From Pacificimonas aurantium (GTDB taxonomy: Bacteria > Pseudomonadota > Alphaproteobacteria > Sphingomonadales > Sphingomonadaceae): a DNA stretch of 64,000 nucleotides. Below, in pieces: positions 28,970 through 38,583 of the stretch. The stretch is from assembly GCF_020092905.1 (NCBI RefSeq), contig NZ_JAGSGB010000002.1, forward strand, positions 806,001 through 870,000. The letters are read 5' to 3'. The number at the start of each line of letters is the position of its first letter. The stretch's first letter is position 1. A program made the position numbers and the translations under genes. The notes under the pieces are model-generated. The model saw only the letters and a list, made by a program, of their open reading frames with translations. It did not search any database and had not been told where the DNA came from.

Positions 28970-29448
28970 CCGACATTCACGCCTTCGCTGCCGCCCTGCC
29001 CCCCGAAGGTCGGCTGGCCGGCCTCGATCTTGGCACCCGAAGCATTGGCTTGGCCTTCAGCGATTCAACGCGGAGGCAGGCCGGGCCGGGGCCGGTCATT
29101 CGCCGCAAGGGACAGAAGACCGACATCCCACTCTTGCAACACGAGTTTTCCAGCCATGAGATCAGCGGTATCGTCCTCGGCCTCCCGCTCAATATGGATG
29201 GAACGAGCGGACCGTCGGCGCAGCGCAGCCGCGCCTTTGCACGGACGCTGGAGCATGAATTCGACCTGCCGATCCTGCTGTGGGACGAGCGGCTGTCCTC
29301 CGAGGCCGCCACGGAGGCCATGCTGAACGCGGGTGTGCCGCGAATGAAACGGCGCGAGCGCATCGATGCCTTCGCCGCCATGCTAATTCTCGATGGCGCG
29401 CTGGCGGCCCTGTCCTCGCGACTGGACGGCGTCCGGTCGTCACCTTAA
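28957..29448 (+). CDS. ruvX: RuvX/YqgF Holliday-junction resolvase-like nuclease, apparent ATT start
   Basis: About 163 residues. The RNase H fold is clear: [19 protein letters not shown] carries the first catalytic Asp, [13 protein letters not shown] the PLNMDG motif, and [12 protein letters not shown] the DER motif. The C-terminus has [16 protein letters not shown]. YqgF proteins take part in 16S rRNA 5' maturation and possibly junction resolution. No ATG or GTG precedes the first catalytic strand. The frame is open from 28888, and ATT at 28957 has an AGGAGAGG ribosome site 8 bases upstream, giving a normal N-terminal length. TTG at 29050 would delete the first strand and Asp. ATT is therefore the likely but unusual start. 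Confidence 0.8.
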   Translation: MRAVADIHAFAAALPPEGRLAGLDLGTRSIGLAFSDSTRRQAGPGPVIRRKGQKTDIPLLQHEFSSHEISGIVLGLPLNMDGTSGPSAQRSRAFARTLEHEFDLPILLWDERLSSEAATEAMLNAGVPRMKRRERIDAFAAMLILDGALAALSSRLDGVRSSP

Positions 29449-29461
29449 AGGCGCAGCTTTA

Positions 29462-30448
29462 ATGACAGCCGCATCCGAACCTCACCTGGCCGTTCCCGAG
29501 GGCGTCCATCCCTTCCCGCACGACCACCTGCTCGGCATCGAGGGGCTGAAGCCGTGGGAAATCGCCTTCCTTCTCGACGAGGCGGACCGCTGGTCCAATC
29601 CCGAAAATACAAGGCTGCGCGAGGGCGCACTGACGGGCCTCACGCAGATCAACGCGTTCTTCGAGAATTCCACGCGTACGCTCGTTTCCTTTGAGATTGC
29701 GGGAAAGCGGCTCGGCGCGGACGTCGTCTCGATGGCCGTCGGCGCTTCTTCGGTGAAGAAGGGCGAGACGCTGCTCGACACCGCGCTCACCCTCAACGCG
29801 ATGCACCCCGATGTGCTGGTGATCCGGCATGAAGCCGCCGGAGCGGTTGCGCTCATCGCGTCCAAGGTCGACTGCCCGGTCCTGAATGCCGGCGACGGCG
29901 CGCACGAGCATCCCACGCAGGCGCTCCTAGATGCGCTCACCATCCGTCACCGCAAAGGCCGGCTAACCGGTCTGAAGATCGCCATTTGCGGCGACATCCT
30001 GCACAGCCGCGTAGCGCGGTCCAATTTCCACCTGCTGGCATCGATGGGCGCCGACGTTCGCGCCGTGGCGCCGCCTACTCTTATGCCGCCGGCTCTCGAC
30101 CAGTTCGGCATCAGCGCGACGACCAGCATGGAAACGGGACTGAAGGACGCGGACGTCGTCATGATGCTGAGGCTTCAGCGCGAACGCATGCAGGGCAGTT
30201 ACCTGCCCTCGGAACGGGAATATTTTCGCTTCTACGGGCTGACCGAAGAACGCCTGGCCCATGCCGCTGACGATGTGCTGGTCATGCATCCTGGCCCGAT
30301 GAACCGCGGCGTCGAGATCGCCACCTCCGTGGCCGACGATATCCAGCGCTCTGCAATTACCGAGCAGGTCGAAATGGGCGTCGCGGTACGCATGGCCTGC
30401 CTGGACGTCCTGACGCGGCGTATCCGCGGTCTGGAGGGATGGGCATGA
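29462..30448 (+). CDS. pyrB: aspartate carbamoyltransferase catalytic subunit
   Basis: 328 residues from the ATG at 29462. The carbamoyl-phosphate motif is [12 protein letters not shown] (usually STRTR), followed by [24 protein letters not shown] and the LRLQRERM loop. The [11 protein letters not shown] end is canonical. It joins carbamoyl phosphate to aspartate, the second step of pyrimidine synthesis. The N-terminal extension and the coupled downstream pseudo-dihydroorotase (4-base overlap) suggest the holoenzyme type in which PyrB needs an inactive PyrC-like partner. No pyrI is present. Confidence 0.96.
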   Translation: MTAASEPHLAVPEGVHPFPHDHLLGIEGLKPWEIAFLLDEADRWSNPENTRLREGALTGLTQINAFFENSTRTLVSFEIAGKRLGADVVSMAVGASSVKKGETLLDTALTLNAMHPDVLVIRHEAAGAVALIASKVDCPVLNAGDGAHEHPTQALLDALTIRHRKGRLTGLKIAICGDILHSRVARSNFHLLASMGADVRAVAPPTLMPPALDQFGISATTSMETGLKDADVVMMLRLQRERMQGSYLPSEREYFRFYGLTEERLAHAADDVLVMHPGPMNRGVEIATSVADDIQRSAITEQVEMGVAVRMACLDVLTRRIRGLEGWA

Positions 30449-31677
30449 GCCTGCTGATCGAGAATGCGCTTCTCGTCCGGCCGGGGGAAGCGCCGCAAGC
30501 GAACGCGCGCCTTCTGATCGACGGTAAGACGCTTGCCGCCACGGGCGAGTTCGAAGCGCCCGCGGACGCGGAACGCATCGATGCGCGGGGGCTCGTTGCC
30601 ACACCCGGCCTGATCGATGCGGGCGTGTTCAGAAGCGATGCCGCAGCCTGCCTGGCCGGCGGCATTACGCGCGTTCTCCTGATGCCGGACCAGTCGCCGC
30701 CGCTAGACGATCCCGCTCTGGTCGAGCGCGCCATGCGGATCGGCAAGCCGCACGTCTGGGTTCATCCGCTCGCCGCCGCGACAAAGGGCCTGGGCGGACG
30801 CGAACTCGCTGAAATCGGCCTGATGCGCGACGCGGGAGCCGTGGCCGTGGCGACCGGACGGACCGCGATCTCCGATGCAGCGACCATGTACCGCCTGCTG
30901 CAATATGCGGCCGGCTTTGGCCTTACCGTCGTCACCCATGCCGAGGACAGTTCGCTGGCGGGTGACAGTTCCGTCACCTCCGGCCAGACCGCGACCCGGC
31001 TCGGCCTGCCGGCCGCGCCTGCCGTCGCCGAACCGCTCGCCGTAGCCCGCGACGTGAGACTCGCGGAAGCGGCAGGCGCGAAACTCCATATCCGCACGGT
31101 CTCGATGGCAGAGAGTATCGAGATCATCGACCGGGCGAAACGGCGCGGGGTGCAGCTGACCTGCGGGACGACCCCTGCTCACGCCCTCCTCAGCGACCGC
31201 GAACTGACCGGCTACCGCACGTTCACGAAGCTGTCGCCTCCGCTGCGATGCGAAGAGGACCGGACGGCGGTTGTCGACGCCTTGCGCGCCGGCACGATCG
31301 ACATCGTCTGCTCGGCGCACGATCCCCGGACGCAGGAGGATAAGCGCCTGCCATTTGCGGACGCCGCCCCGGGCATGGCCGGACTGGAGACTTTGTTGCC
31401 ACTCACACTGATGGCGCTCGGCGACGAACCCGACTTGGCGCGGGCCGCCGCGCTTCTGTCAGGCAATCCCGCGAGGATTTTCGGCCTGCCGGGCGGAAAG
31501 CTCGAGGCAGCGGCGCCTGCGGACCTCGTTCTGTTCGACCCGGGGGCATCGTGGCGTGTCGACGCGAGCGCCTTCGATCATGCCGCCGGTAACACACCGT
31601 TCGACCGTCTTCCGGTCAGCGGCCGCGTCGAGATGACTATCAAGGGCGGCGAGATCGTCTACCGCCGGAACAGCTAG
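30445..31677 (+). CDS. dihydroorotase-like protein, probably non-catalytic PyrB partner (PyrC')
   Basis: 410 residues from the ATG overlapping the pyrB stop (GCATGA). The amidohydrolase fold and the dihydroorotase framework are recognisable ([54 protein letters not shown]), but metal ligands are gone. The usual D-x-H-x-H reads D58-A-G-V-F62. The His of HVxHxST becomes Arg in HIRTVS. The TPHH pair reads TPAH, and the catalytic Asp of the DHAPH motif is Ser290 in CSAHDP. It should therefore not hydrolyse dihydroorotate and most likely scaffolds aspartate transcarbamoylase. A catalytic PyrC must be elsewhere. Confidence 0.85.
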   Translation: MSLLIENALLVRPGEAPQANARLLIDGKTLAATGEFEAPADAERIDARGLVATPGLIDAGVFRSDAAACLAGGITRVLLMPDQSPPLDDPALVERAMRIGKPHVWVHPLAAATKGLGGRELAEIGLMRDAGAVAVATGRTAISDAATMYRLLQYAAGFGLTVVTHAEDSSLAGDSSVTSGQTATRLGLPAAPAVAEPLAVARDVRLAEAAGAKLHIRTVSMAESIEIIDRAKRRGVQLTCGTTPAHALLSDRELTGYRTFTKLSPPLRCEEDRTAVVDALRAGTIDIVCSAHDPRTQEDKRLPFADAAPGMAGLETLLPLTLMALGDEPDLARAAALLSGNPARIFGLPGGKLEAAAPADLVLFDPGASWRVDASAFDHAAGNTPFDRLPVSGRVEMTIKGGEIVYRRNS

Positions 31678-31684
31678 CCCGCCT

Positions 31685-32731
31685 TCAGGCGCGGCCGATC
31701 GCCTCCCGCGCCATCTGGTCGGCAACCTCGTTGGTCGGCAGGTCTTCCGCGTCGGCGCGCTCGAAGATTTTCTGGGTCCGACCTTCGATCTTGGCGATTC
31801 TCGCCCTCACCGCGTCGGCATTTCCGTCGCCGAGATATTCGGCCATGACATTGATGATGCCGCCGGCATTCACGACATAGTCGGGAGCGTAGAGGATTTC
31901 GCGCTCTGCCAGCCGTTCGCCGTCCGCGGGCGTCTGTAACTGGTTGTTCGCCGCACCGGCGATCACCGCACAGTTCAGCCGCGGAATGCTTTCCTCGTTG
32001 AGGACGGCACCCAGCGCGCATGGGGCGACGACGTCGGCGTCGGTAAATAGGATGTCTTCGGTGGATACCACAGAGGCGCGAAGCTCACCGGCAAGGCGCG
32101 CGGCGCGGCCCTCGTCGATGTCCGCCACAGTCAGCTTGGCGCCGTCCGCCGCGAGGAGCTCGGCAAGAACACGGCCAACGCTGCCGAGGCCCTGGATCGC
32201 CACATGCACGCCTTTGAACCCTTCCCGTCCCAGCTTGTGACGAACGGCCGCGCGCATGCCCACAAACACGCCGTCCGCCGTATAGGGGCCCGGATTCCCG
32301 CCCGCCTGGCTGCTGTCCACCGGCAGGCCCGAGACGAATTTCGTCTGCCGGGCGATGGCGGCCATGTCCTCATCCGACATGCCGATATCTTCCGCCGTGA
32401 TGTAGCGGCCGCCCAGCGAGTCCACGGCGCGGCCGAACGCTTCGAGATATGCCTCGGTCTTCGGCCAGGTTTCGCGCTTCACGAGGACCGCCTTGCCGCC
32501 GCCGACGGGAAGGTCGGCAAGCGCATTCTTGTAGCTCATGCCCCGCGACAGGCGCAGCGCGTCGACCAGCGCGGCTTCGCTGTCGGCATAGTGCCAGTAG
32601 CGGCAGCCGCCGGCGGCCGGACCGCGATGGGTGGAGTGTACGGCAATGATCGCACGCATTCCGGTCACTGCATCGTCGAAGACATGCACGGATTCGTGGT
32701 CGTCGAAACTGGGAAGATCGAAGACAGACAT
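31685..32731 (-). CDS. Glu/Leu/Phe/Val-type amino-acid dehydrogenase
   Basis: 348 residues from the ATG at 32731. It has the catalytic-lysine motif LSRGMSYKNALADLPVGGGK, where the second Lys is the general base, the TAEDIGMSDEDMA loop, the NAD site GLGSVGRVLAELL and the substrate end VVNAGGIINV. This is the leucine/phenylalanine/valine dehydrogenase branch: NAD-dependent oxidative deamination of branched-chain or aromatic amino acids. Its start is 47 bases beyond the 3' end of tRNA-His on the same strand, with no T-run between, so both may share the tRNA promoter. It is convergent with the PyrC-like gene, 8 bases apart. Confidence 0.9.
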   Translation of the reverse strand: MSVFDLPSFDDHESVHVFDDAVTGMRAIIAVHSTHRGPAAGGCRYWHYADSEAALVDALRLSRGMSYKNALADLPVGGGKAVLVKRETWPKTEAYLEAFGRAVDSLGGRYITAEDIGMSDEDMAAIARQTKFVSGLPVDSSQAGGNPGPYTADGVFVGMRAAVRHKLGREGFKGVHVAIQGLGSVGRVLAELLAADGAKLTVADIDEGRAARLAGELRASVVSTEDILFTDADVVAPCALGAVLNEESIPRLNCAVIAGAANNQLQTPADGERLAEREILYAPDYVVNAGGIINVMAEYLGDGNADAVRARIAKIEGRTQKIFERADAEDLPTNEVADQMAREAIGRA

Positions 32732-32778
32732 GTTTGGCTTTCCAACAGGCCGCGAGGGGCCGTTAGGCAGGATGACGG

Positions 32779-32856
32779 TGGGGCGATCGACGGGGTTCGA
32801 ACCCGCGACCTCTGGTACCACAAACCAGCGCTCTAACCGACTGAGCTACGATCGCC
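32779..32856 (-). tRNA. tRNA-His (anticodon GTG)
   Basis: The cloverleaf was folded by eye. The acceptor stem GCGATCG pairs with CGATCGC. The D arm follows TA at positions 8-9. The anticodon stem CTGGT/ACCAG has loop TTGTGGT (anticodon GTG). The T arm is GCGGG-TTCGAAC-CCCGT. A G at position -1 (base 32856) faces discriminator C73 (32782), the canonical His identity pair. CCA is encoded (32781-32779). Confidence 0.95.
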
Positions 32857-32887
32857 GCAACTTCCGTCCCGCTCGGGAGACGCCGGG

Positions 32888-32916
32888 CCTCTAGGCGGCG
32901 CGTCGGCGAGCGTCAA
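32888..32916 (-). promoter_or_regulatory. sigma-70-type promoter of tRNA-His
   Basis: Reading the minus strand, TTGACG (32916-32911) and TAGAGG (32893-32888) are separated by exactly 17 bases. The -10 ends 31 bases before the tRNA 5' end. This is a good housekeeping promoter, probably also serving the amino-acid dehydrogenase. Confidence 0.65.
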
Positions 32917-33645
<729 letters not shown>

Positions 33646-33692
33646 GCAGGGTTCGCACGTTCACACATCAATCAGAGAAAGGCAGGATCAAC

Positions 33693-35105
33693 ATGGCGAA
33701 TAGCGCCTCAGACGTTCTGAAAATGATCAAGGACAAGGAGATCGAGTGGGTCGACATCCGGTTCACCGATCTTCGCGGCAAATGGCAGCATCTCGGCATG
33801 GTCTCCGGCGTCGTCGACGAGGACATGCTGTCCGAAGGCTTCATGTTCGACGGTTCGTCCATCGCGGGCTGGAAGGCCATCAACGAGTCCGACATGATCC
33901 TGAAGCCGGACCTGGACGCGGTCTATTTCGACCCCTTCTCGGCAACGCCGATGATGATCCTGTTCTGCGACGTCGTCGAGCCGTCGACCGGAGAGCTTTA
34001 CGAAAGCGATCCGCGGTCGGCCGCCAAGCGCGCCGAGGCCTACGTCGGCCAGGCCGGCATCGGCGATACGGTCTACGTCGGTCCGGAAGCCGAATTTTTC
34101 GTCTTCGACGACGTACGCTTCTCCTCCGGATATGATCACAGCTTCTATCATATCGACGACGTCGAACTGCCGACGAACACCGGCAAGACCTATGAGGAAG
34201 GCAATTACGGTCACCGGCCGCGCGCGAAAGGCGGCTATTTTCCGGTAGCCCCCGTAGATCCGGCGCACGACCTGCGTTCCGAAATGGTTTCGACCATGAT
34301 GGAAATGGGCCTGCCCATGGACAAGCACCATCACGAAGTCGGCGCCGCACAGCATGAGCTGGGCCTGACCTTCGGAACGCTGGTCCAGACGGCCGACCGG
34401 ATGCAGATCTACAAATATGTCGTGCACAATGTCGCGCATGCCTATGGCAAGACGGCGACCTTCATGCCGAAGCCGATTGCCGACGATAACGGTTCGGGCA
34501 TGCACACGCATATTTCGGTCTGGGACGGCAAGAAGAACACCTTCTCCGGCGACGGCTATGCCGGCCTGTCGGAAACGGCGCTCTACTTCATCGGCGGTGT
34601 GCTGAAGCATGCCAAGGCCGTGAATGCCTTCACCAATCCGACGACGAACAGCTACAAGCGCCTCGTCCCGGGTTTCGAAGCGCCCGTCCTGCTCGCCTAT
34701 TCCAGCCGTAACCGGTCGGCCTCCTGCCGAATTCCGTATGGCTCGGGCGAGAAGAGCCGCCGCGCGGAATTCCGCTTCCCCGACGCACTGGCCAACCCGT
34801 ACCTTGCCTATACGGCCCTGCTGATGGCCGGCCTGGACGGCATCGAGAACCGCATCCATCCGGGCGACCCGATGGACAAGAACCTCTATGATCTGCCGCC
34901 CAAGCAGCTGAAGCGGGTACCGACGGTTGCCGGCAGTCTGCGCGAGGCGCTGACGCAGCTCGACAAGAACCGCAAGATCTTCACTCGCGGCGGCGTCTTC
35001 ACCGACACGCTGATCGACAGCTACATGGAGCTGAAGATGGAAGAGTTGCTGCGCTGGGAAATGGCGCCGAGCCCGGTCGAATTCGACCTCTACTACTCGG
35101 CCTGA
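33693..35105 (+). CDS. glnA: glutamine synthetase type I
   Basis: 470 residues, the normal GSI-beta length. It has the N-terminal beta-grasp ([14 protein letters not shown]), the signature FDGSSIAGW, metal-binding FVFDDVRF and [10 protein letters not shown], and the ATP loop [17 protein letters not shown]. The adenylylation Tyr is at about residue 399 in NLYDLPP, so GlnE control is expected. It forms glutamine from glutamate, ammonia and ATP. It is followed by a strong terminator at 35130. Confidence 0.98.
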   Translation: MANSASDVLKMIKDKEIEWVDIRFTDLRGKWQHLGMVSGVVDEDMLSEGFMFDGSSIAGWKAINESDMILKPDLDAVYFDPFSATPMMILFCDVVEPSTGELYESDPRSAAKRAEAYVGQAGIGDTVYVGPEAEFFVFDDVRFSSGYDHSFYHIDDVELPTNTGKTYEEGNYGHRPRAKGGYFPVAPVDPAHDLRSEMVSTMMEMGLPMDKHHHEVGAAQHELGLTFGTLVQTADRMQIYKYVVHNVAHAYGKTATFMPKPIADDNGSGMHTHISVWDGKKNTFSGDGYAGLSETALYFIGGVLKHAKAVNAFTNPTTNSYKRLVPGFEAPVLLAYSSRNRSASCRIPYGSGEKSRRAEFRFPDALANPYLAYTALLMAGLDGIENRIHPGDPMDKNLYDLPPKQLKRVPTVAGSLREALTQLDKNRKIFTRGGVFTDTLIDSYMELKMEELLRWEMAPSPVEFDLYYSA

Positions 35106-35129
35106 CCCGGCATCTTGCTGGAAAAAAGG

Positions 35130-35159
35130 AGGCGTCCCCTTCGGGGGGCGCCTTTTTTT
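35130..35159 (+). terminator. intrinsic terminator after glnA
   Basis: A ten-pair stem AGGCGTCCCC / GGGGGCGCCT (one G-T pair) closes on a TTCG tetraloop and runs into seven T. This is the clearest terminator in the window and matches the end of glnBA. Confidence 0.92.
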
Positions 35160-35283
35160 GTGGCCGAGTTTGTTGGCGCGAACGTCGGGCTAGCGGCAAC
35201 AATCTTCCGTACGCGGCGGACATCCATCCATGACAGGGCGCGCATGACCTTCGGCTGACCTCTGCCAGTAGCGTCGGGCCCAC

Positions 35284-35316
35284 AAAAAAGGGGCGGCCTC
35301 TTACGAGAACCGCCCC
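35284..35316 (-). terminator. intrinsic terminator after torF-family gene
   Basis: On the minus strand GGGGCGG (35316-35310) pairs with CCGCCCC (35296-35290), with a 13-base loop that can pair further, followed by six T (35289-35284). It lies 27 bases after the porin stop codon. Confidence 0.85.
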
Positions 35317-35342
35317 CCCTGTTGGTTCGATATAGCCTGTCT

Positions 35343-36137
35343 TTAGAAGCTATAGGCGATCGAAACGACGACCGTGTCGTCGGCAATCAGGCTCCCGACG
35401 CCGGGCCCGGCGAGACCCAGGTCGATCTCGCGATCCTCATCGATATCGGTATCGACATAGGCGACACCGAGTTCGAGGCCGTAAATGTCCGTCGAGGCAC
35501 CGATCGAGTAATCGATGTAATTGTCGTCATAGGACACGCCGCTGGTGCCGAGCCCGCCAAACCCGAAGAAGCCGTCGGTGTAGCCCAGATGCGCCGACAG
35601 GGCGATCGGCGTGTTGGGGATGCCGAAGCCTACGTCGCCGTAGAGATAAAGACTGTCATCCGCGTTCGCCTGGTCCGGAGCCCAGGCAATGCCGACGGTC
35701 GTCTCGGCTCCGGCAATGTCCGCCCCTACGGACCCGTAAAGTTCGACATAGTCGGTGTCGTCGGTGCCGGGGTAGAGATACCAGAGAACGCCAACGTCAT
35801 AGACACCGACCGACCCGAAATCGCCGCCGAAGCCGGCATAGAGATCGACCTCGACATGCGAGCCGCCAAAGTCACCAAAGCCCGCCAGGTTCGACGCCCA
35901 GGTGCCTACATAAAAGCCGGATGAGTGCGCGAGATCGATGCCGCCCTGAAGCGCCAGATCGCCGTCGCTGAAGTCGATACCGCGGAATCGGTACTCGGAA
36001 AACAGACCAACATTTCCGCTAAGTTCCCAGTCGGAGGGAATCCCCGTGCTTTCCGCTTCTTCCAACCCCGTCTGCGCGTAAGCCGGCAACGCCGACAGCG
36101 TCGCGAGCGCAGCGCCCGCCAATACGATCTTTTTCAT
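35343..36137 (-). CDS. TorF-family putative outer-membrane porin
   Basis: 264 residues. A signal peptide (KKIVLAGAALATLSALPAYA) precedes an acidic, Gly/Tyr/Asp-rich beta-barrel with alternating strands and terminal IAYSF, which ends in the Phe required for barrel assembly. LSGNVGLFSEYRFRGIDFSD is the hallmark of the TorF/TIGR02001 family. These proteins often sit beside PII and ammonium-transport genes. Here it is convergent with glnBA and has an NtrC-like palindrome upstream (36197). It probably admits or monitors small nitrogenous solutes; this role is inferred from context. Confidence 0.9.
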   Translation of the reverse strand: MKKIVLAGAALATLSALPAYAQTGLEEAESTGIPSDWELSGNVGLFSEYRFRGIDFSDGDLALQGGIDLAHSSGFYVGTWASNLAGFGDFGGSHVEVDLYAGFGGDFGSVGVYDVGVLWYLYPGTDDTDYVELYGSVGADIAGAETTVGIAWAPDQANADDSLYLYGDVGFGIPNTPIALSAHLGYTDGFFGFGGLGTSGVSYDDNYIDYSIGASTDIYGLELGVAYVDTDIDEDREIDLGLAGPGVGSLIADDTVVVSIAYSF

Positions 36138-36196
36138 TTCCTACCCTTCCTCAGCTTTTATTGCTGCCCGCTCGAAGGGTCCCCCATTTCAGTTGT

Positions 36197-36213
36197 TGCA
36201 CTCTTGTGGTGCA
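36197..36213 (-). promoter_or_regulatory. NtrC-like palindrome before torF-family gene
   Basis: TGCACTCTTGTGGTGCA matches the NtrC consensus TGCACC-N4-TGGTGCA at 12 of 13 defined positions. It lies 60 bases before the porin start codon. No convincing sigma-54 -24/-12 pair was found between it and the start, so it could act as a repressor site or be fortuitous. Confidence 0.4.
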
Positions 36214-36352
36214 TATGAGTCAAAGATTGCAAAGCTCGCCGCGCTGCACAAGAATTTTTCCGGCTGGCGAATTAGTTCGGTTTTTCCTGTTGCGCCGAAG
36301 CAACAAGGGGACGGTGATGCTAATCGGTAAGTGATCCCCAGTCCGCGCGCAT

Positions 36353-36385
36353 AAAAAAAGGGCCGGATCCAGAAGGACCCGACCC
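36353..36385 (-). terminator. intrinsic terminator of the candidate small RNA
   Basis: Eleven base pairs including two G-T pairs, a four-base loop and a T7 tail on the minus strand. It is 216 bases upstream of the torF-family start codon, so it does not belong to that gene's 3' end. Confidence 0.8.
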
Positions 36386-36420
36386 CAGTAAATCCTTGGG
36401 GAGGATCGCCCGTTAAGGCC
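36353..36420 (-). ncRNA. candidate small RNA with C-rich loop and own terminator
   Basis: On the minus strand a stem ATCCT-CCCCA-AGGAT (36406-36392) exposes a CCCC(A) loop. After 5-6 unpaired bases comes an 11-pair terminator hairpin, GGGTCGGGTCC / GGATCCGGCCC with a TTCT loop (36385-36360) and seven T (36359-36353). No protein-coding frame ends here, so the terminator must serve a short transcript starting upstream, roughly 36410-36450. C-rich loops that mask ribosome sites are common in alphaproteobacterial sRNAs. The 5' end and promoter are not resolved. Confidence 0.5.
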
Positions 36421-36563
36421 CATTCTTTTTGCAATGCAGCAAAGCAAAAATCAAGAGGAAATGTGGCGAAAATTATCGTCCGTGCCTCTTTCATGTTGCA
36501 ACGCCGCAACCGCGGCGCACGCCACCGGTAGCGGAATCAAACCGGGCGGTTTATAGCCGGGGC

Positions 36564-38546
36564 ATGAGCGATCTTTTCGCGGGGGGCAGCGAGGGGCCCA
36601 CGGACAGCTACGGCGCCGACCAGATCGAAGTCCTGGAAGGGCTCGAGCCGGTACGACGCCGTCCCGGTATGTATATCGGCGGAACGGACGACCGTGCGCT
36701 GCATCACCTCGCGGCGGAAGTGATCGACAATGCCATGGACGAGGCCGTGGCCGGCCATGCCAATCGTATCGAGATCCATCTCTTCGCCGACGGCCGGCTG
36801 AGCGTCGTCGACAATGGCCGCGGCATCCCCACCGACGAGCACCCGCGCTACCCCGGCAAAAGCGCCCTCGAAGTCATCTTCACCATGCTTCATTCGGGCG
36901 GCAAATTCTCGGGCAAGGCCTATGCGACGTCGGGCGGGCTGCACGGCGTCGGCGTATCGGTGGTCAACGCGCTATCGGTCGACCTTGAAGTCGAGGTCGC
37001 CCGCAACCGGACCCTCTACAAGCAGACCTTCTCTCGCGGCGACGTGACGAGTCCGCTGACCGAGATGGGGGCCGCGCCGAACCGCCGGGGCACGAAGATC
37101 ACCTTTCTACCCGATCCGGAAATCTTCGGAGAGTCCGCGCGGCTGAAAGCAAGGCGGCTGTACCGCGTCGCCCGGTCGAAGGCCTATCTCTACGGGGGCG
37201 TCGAGATCCGCTGGTCCTGCGACCCAGACCTCGCTGGAGAGGACGTGCCGGCCGAGGCAGTCTTCAAGTTTCCCGGCGGGCTGGCGGATCAACTGGTGGA
37301 ACTGGTCGGCGGGCGCGACTGCGCGACATCCGAACATTTCACCGGCCGGGCGGATTTCCCCGATGAACAGGGGTCGGTGGAATGGGCCGTGGCGTGGCCG
37401 CTTTACGGAGAAGGATCGACGTCCTTCTACTGCAACACGATCCCGACGCCCGATGGCGGCACGCACGAGAATGGCCTTCGTGCTGCGCTGACCAAGGGTG
37501 TGCGCGGCTTTGCCGAACTCGTGAACCAGAAGAAGGGCAGCCAGATCACGGCCGACGACGTGACGAACGGCGCAGAGATCATGCTGTCGGTCTTTATCCG
37601 CGACCCGCAGTTTCAAAGCCAGACGAAGGATCGCCTGACCAGTCCGGATGCGACGAAGCTGGTCGAGAACGCAATCCGCGACCATTTCGACCATTTCCTG
37701 GCCGGGGACATGAACCGCGGGCGCTCGCTACTGGGTTTTACCCTCGAGCGTCTCGACGAAAGGTTGAAGCGCAAGGCCGAGAAGGAAGTGAAGCGCAAGA
37801 GCCTGACCGGCAAGAAGAGTTTGCGCCTGCCTGGCAAGCTGACGGACTGCACCGCGAGCGGCTCCGAAGATACCGAACTGTTCATCGTGGAGGGCGATTC
37901 CGCCGGCGGTAGTGCAAAGCAGGCGCGCAACCGGAAGACGCAGGCCATTCTTCCCATTCGCGGCAAGATCCTGAACGTCGCGAGTTCCACGCAGGCGAAG
38001 ATCCTGGCGAACCAGGAAATCGCCGACCTGATCCAGGCCATCGGCGCCGGGGCAGGGAAAACCTATGACGACGAGGCGGTCCGCTATGACCGGGTCATCA
38101 TCATGACCGACGCGGACGTCGACGGCGCCCATATCGCCACGCTGCTGATGACCTTCTTCTTTCAGGAAATGCCAGCGATGGTGAAGGCGGGGCGGCTGTA
38201 TCTCGCCCAGCCGCCGCTGTATCGCCTCGCCCAGGGCGGCAAGACCGCCTATGCGCGCGACGATGCCCACCGCGAAGAGCTGATGGCAAGCGACTTCAGC
38301 GGGCGCGGCAAGGTGGAAGTGAGCCGCTTCAAAGGTTTGGGGGAAATGAGTCCCGCGCAGCTCAAGGAGACTACGATGGATCCGGCAAAGCGCACGCTGA
38401 TCCGCGTGAAGCTGCCGCCCGAATATGAAGACCAGTTCGAAGTGCGCGATCTGGTGGAGCGGCTGATGGGCCGGAATCCCGAACACCGCTTCAACTTCAT
38501 TCAGCAGCACGCCCGCGACCTGGATGAAGACGCGATCGACGCCTAG
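36564..38546 (+). CDS. parE: DNA topoisomerase IV subunit B
   Basis: 660 residues from the ATG at 36564. It has the GHKL ATPase: LEPVRRRPGMYIGGTDD, EVIDNAMDEA, DNGRGIPTDEHP, then GGLHGVGVSVVNALS. The Toprim domain shows FIVEGDSAGGSAKQARNR and MTDADVDGAHIATLL. The C-terminus is YKGLGEM-like (RFKGLGEMSPAQLKETTMDP). The 660-residue length without the GyrB insert favours ParE over GyrB. With ParC it decatenates chromosomes. A terminator inside the 3' end of the convergent LysR gene closes it. Confidence 0.95.
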   Translation: MSDLFAGGSEGPTDSYGADQIEVLEGLEPVRRRPGMYIGGTDDRALHHLAAEVIDNAMDEAVAGHANRIEIHLFADGRLSVVDNGRGIPTDEHPRYPGKSALEVIFTMLHSGGKFSGKAYATSGGLHGVGVSVVNALSVDLEVEVARNRTLYKQTFSRGDVTSPLTEMGAAPNRRGTKITFLPDPEIFGESARLKARRLYRVARSKAYLYGGVEIRWSCDPDLAGEDVPAEAVFKFPGGLADQLVELVGGRDCATSEHFTGRADFPDEQGSVEWAVAWPLYGEGSTSFYCNTIPTPDGGTHENGLRAALTKGVRGFAELVNQKKGSQITADDVTNGAEIMLSVFIRDPQFQSQTKDRLTSPDATKLVENAIRDHFDHFLAGDMNRGRSLLGFTLERLDERLKRKAEKEVKRKSLTGKKSLRLPGKLTDCTASGSEDTELFIVEGDSAGGSAKQARNRKTQAILPIRGKILNVASSTQAKILANQEIADLIQAIGAGAGKTYDDEAVRYDRVIIMTDADVDGAHIATLLMTFFFQEMPAMVKAGRLYLAQPPLYRLAQGGKTAYARDDAHREELMASDFSGRGKVEVSRFKGLGEMSPAQLKETTMDPAKRTLIRVKLPPEYEDQFEVRDLVERLMGRNPEHRFNFIQQHARDLDEDAIDA

Positions 38547-38563
38547 CCGCGCCGACCGCGGGC

Positions 38564-38583
38564 GCTGACAGCCGTCAGCTTTT
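38564..38583 (+). terminator. short intrinsic terminator after parE
   Basis: GCTGAC (38564-38569), loop AGCC, GTCAGC (38574-38579), then TTTT. It overlaps the last codons of the convergent LysR-type gene. The stem is six GC-rich pairs, so efficiency is moderate. Confidence 0.55.

Larger units (their letters stand above)
36138..36563. other. intergenic region between torF-family gene and parE
   Basis: 426 bases with no convincing gene. It holds the NtrC-like palindrome, a bulged stem-loop with arms CCTTGTTGC/GCAACAGG around 36290-36310 that may lie in the porin leader, the candidate small RNA, and the presumed promoter of parE near 36480-36550. AT content is higher than in flanking genes. Confidence 0.5.
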
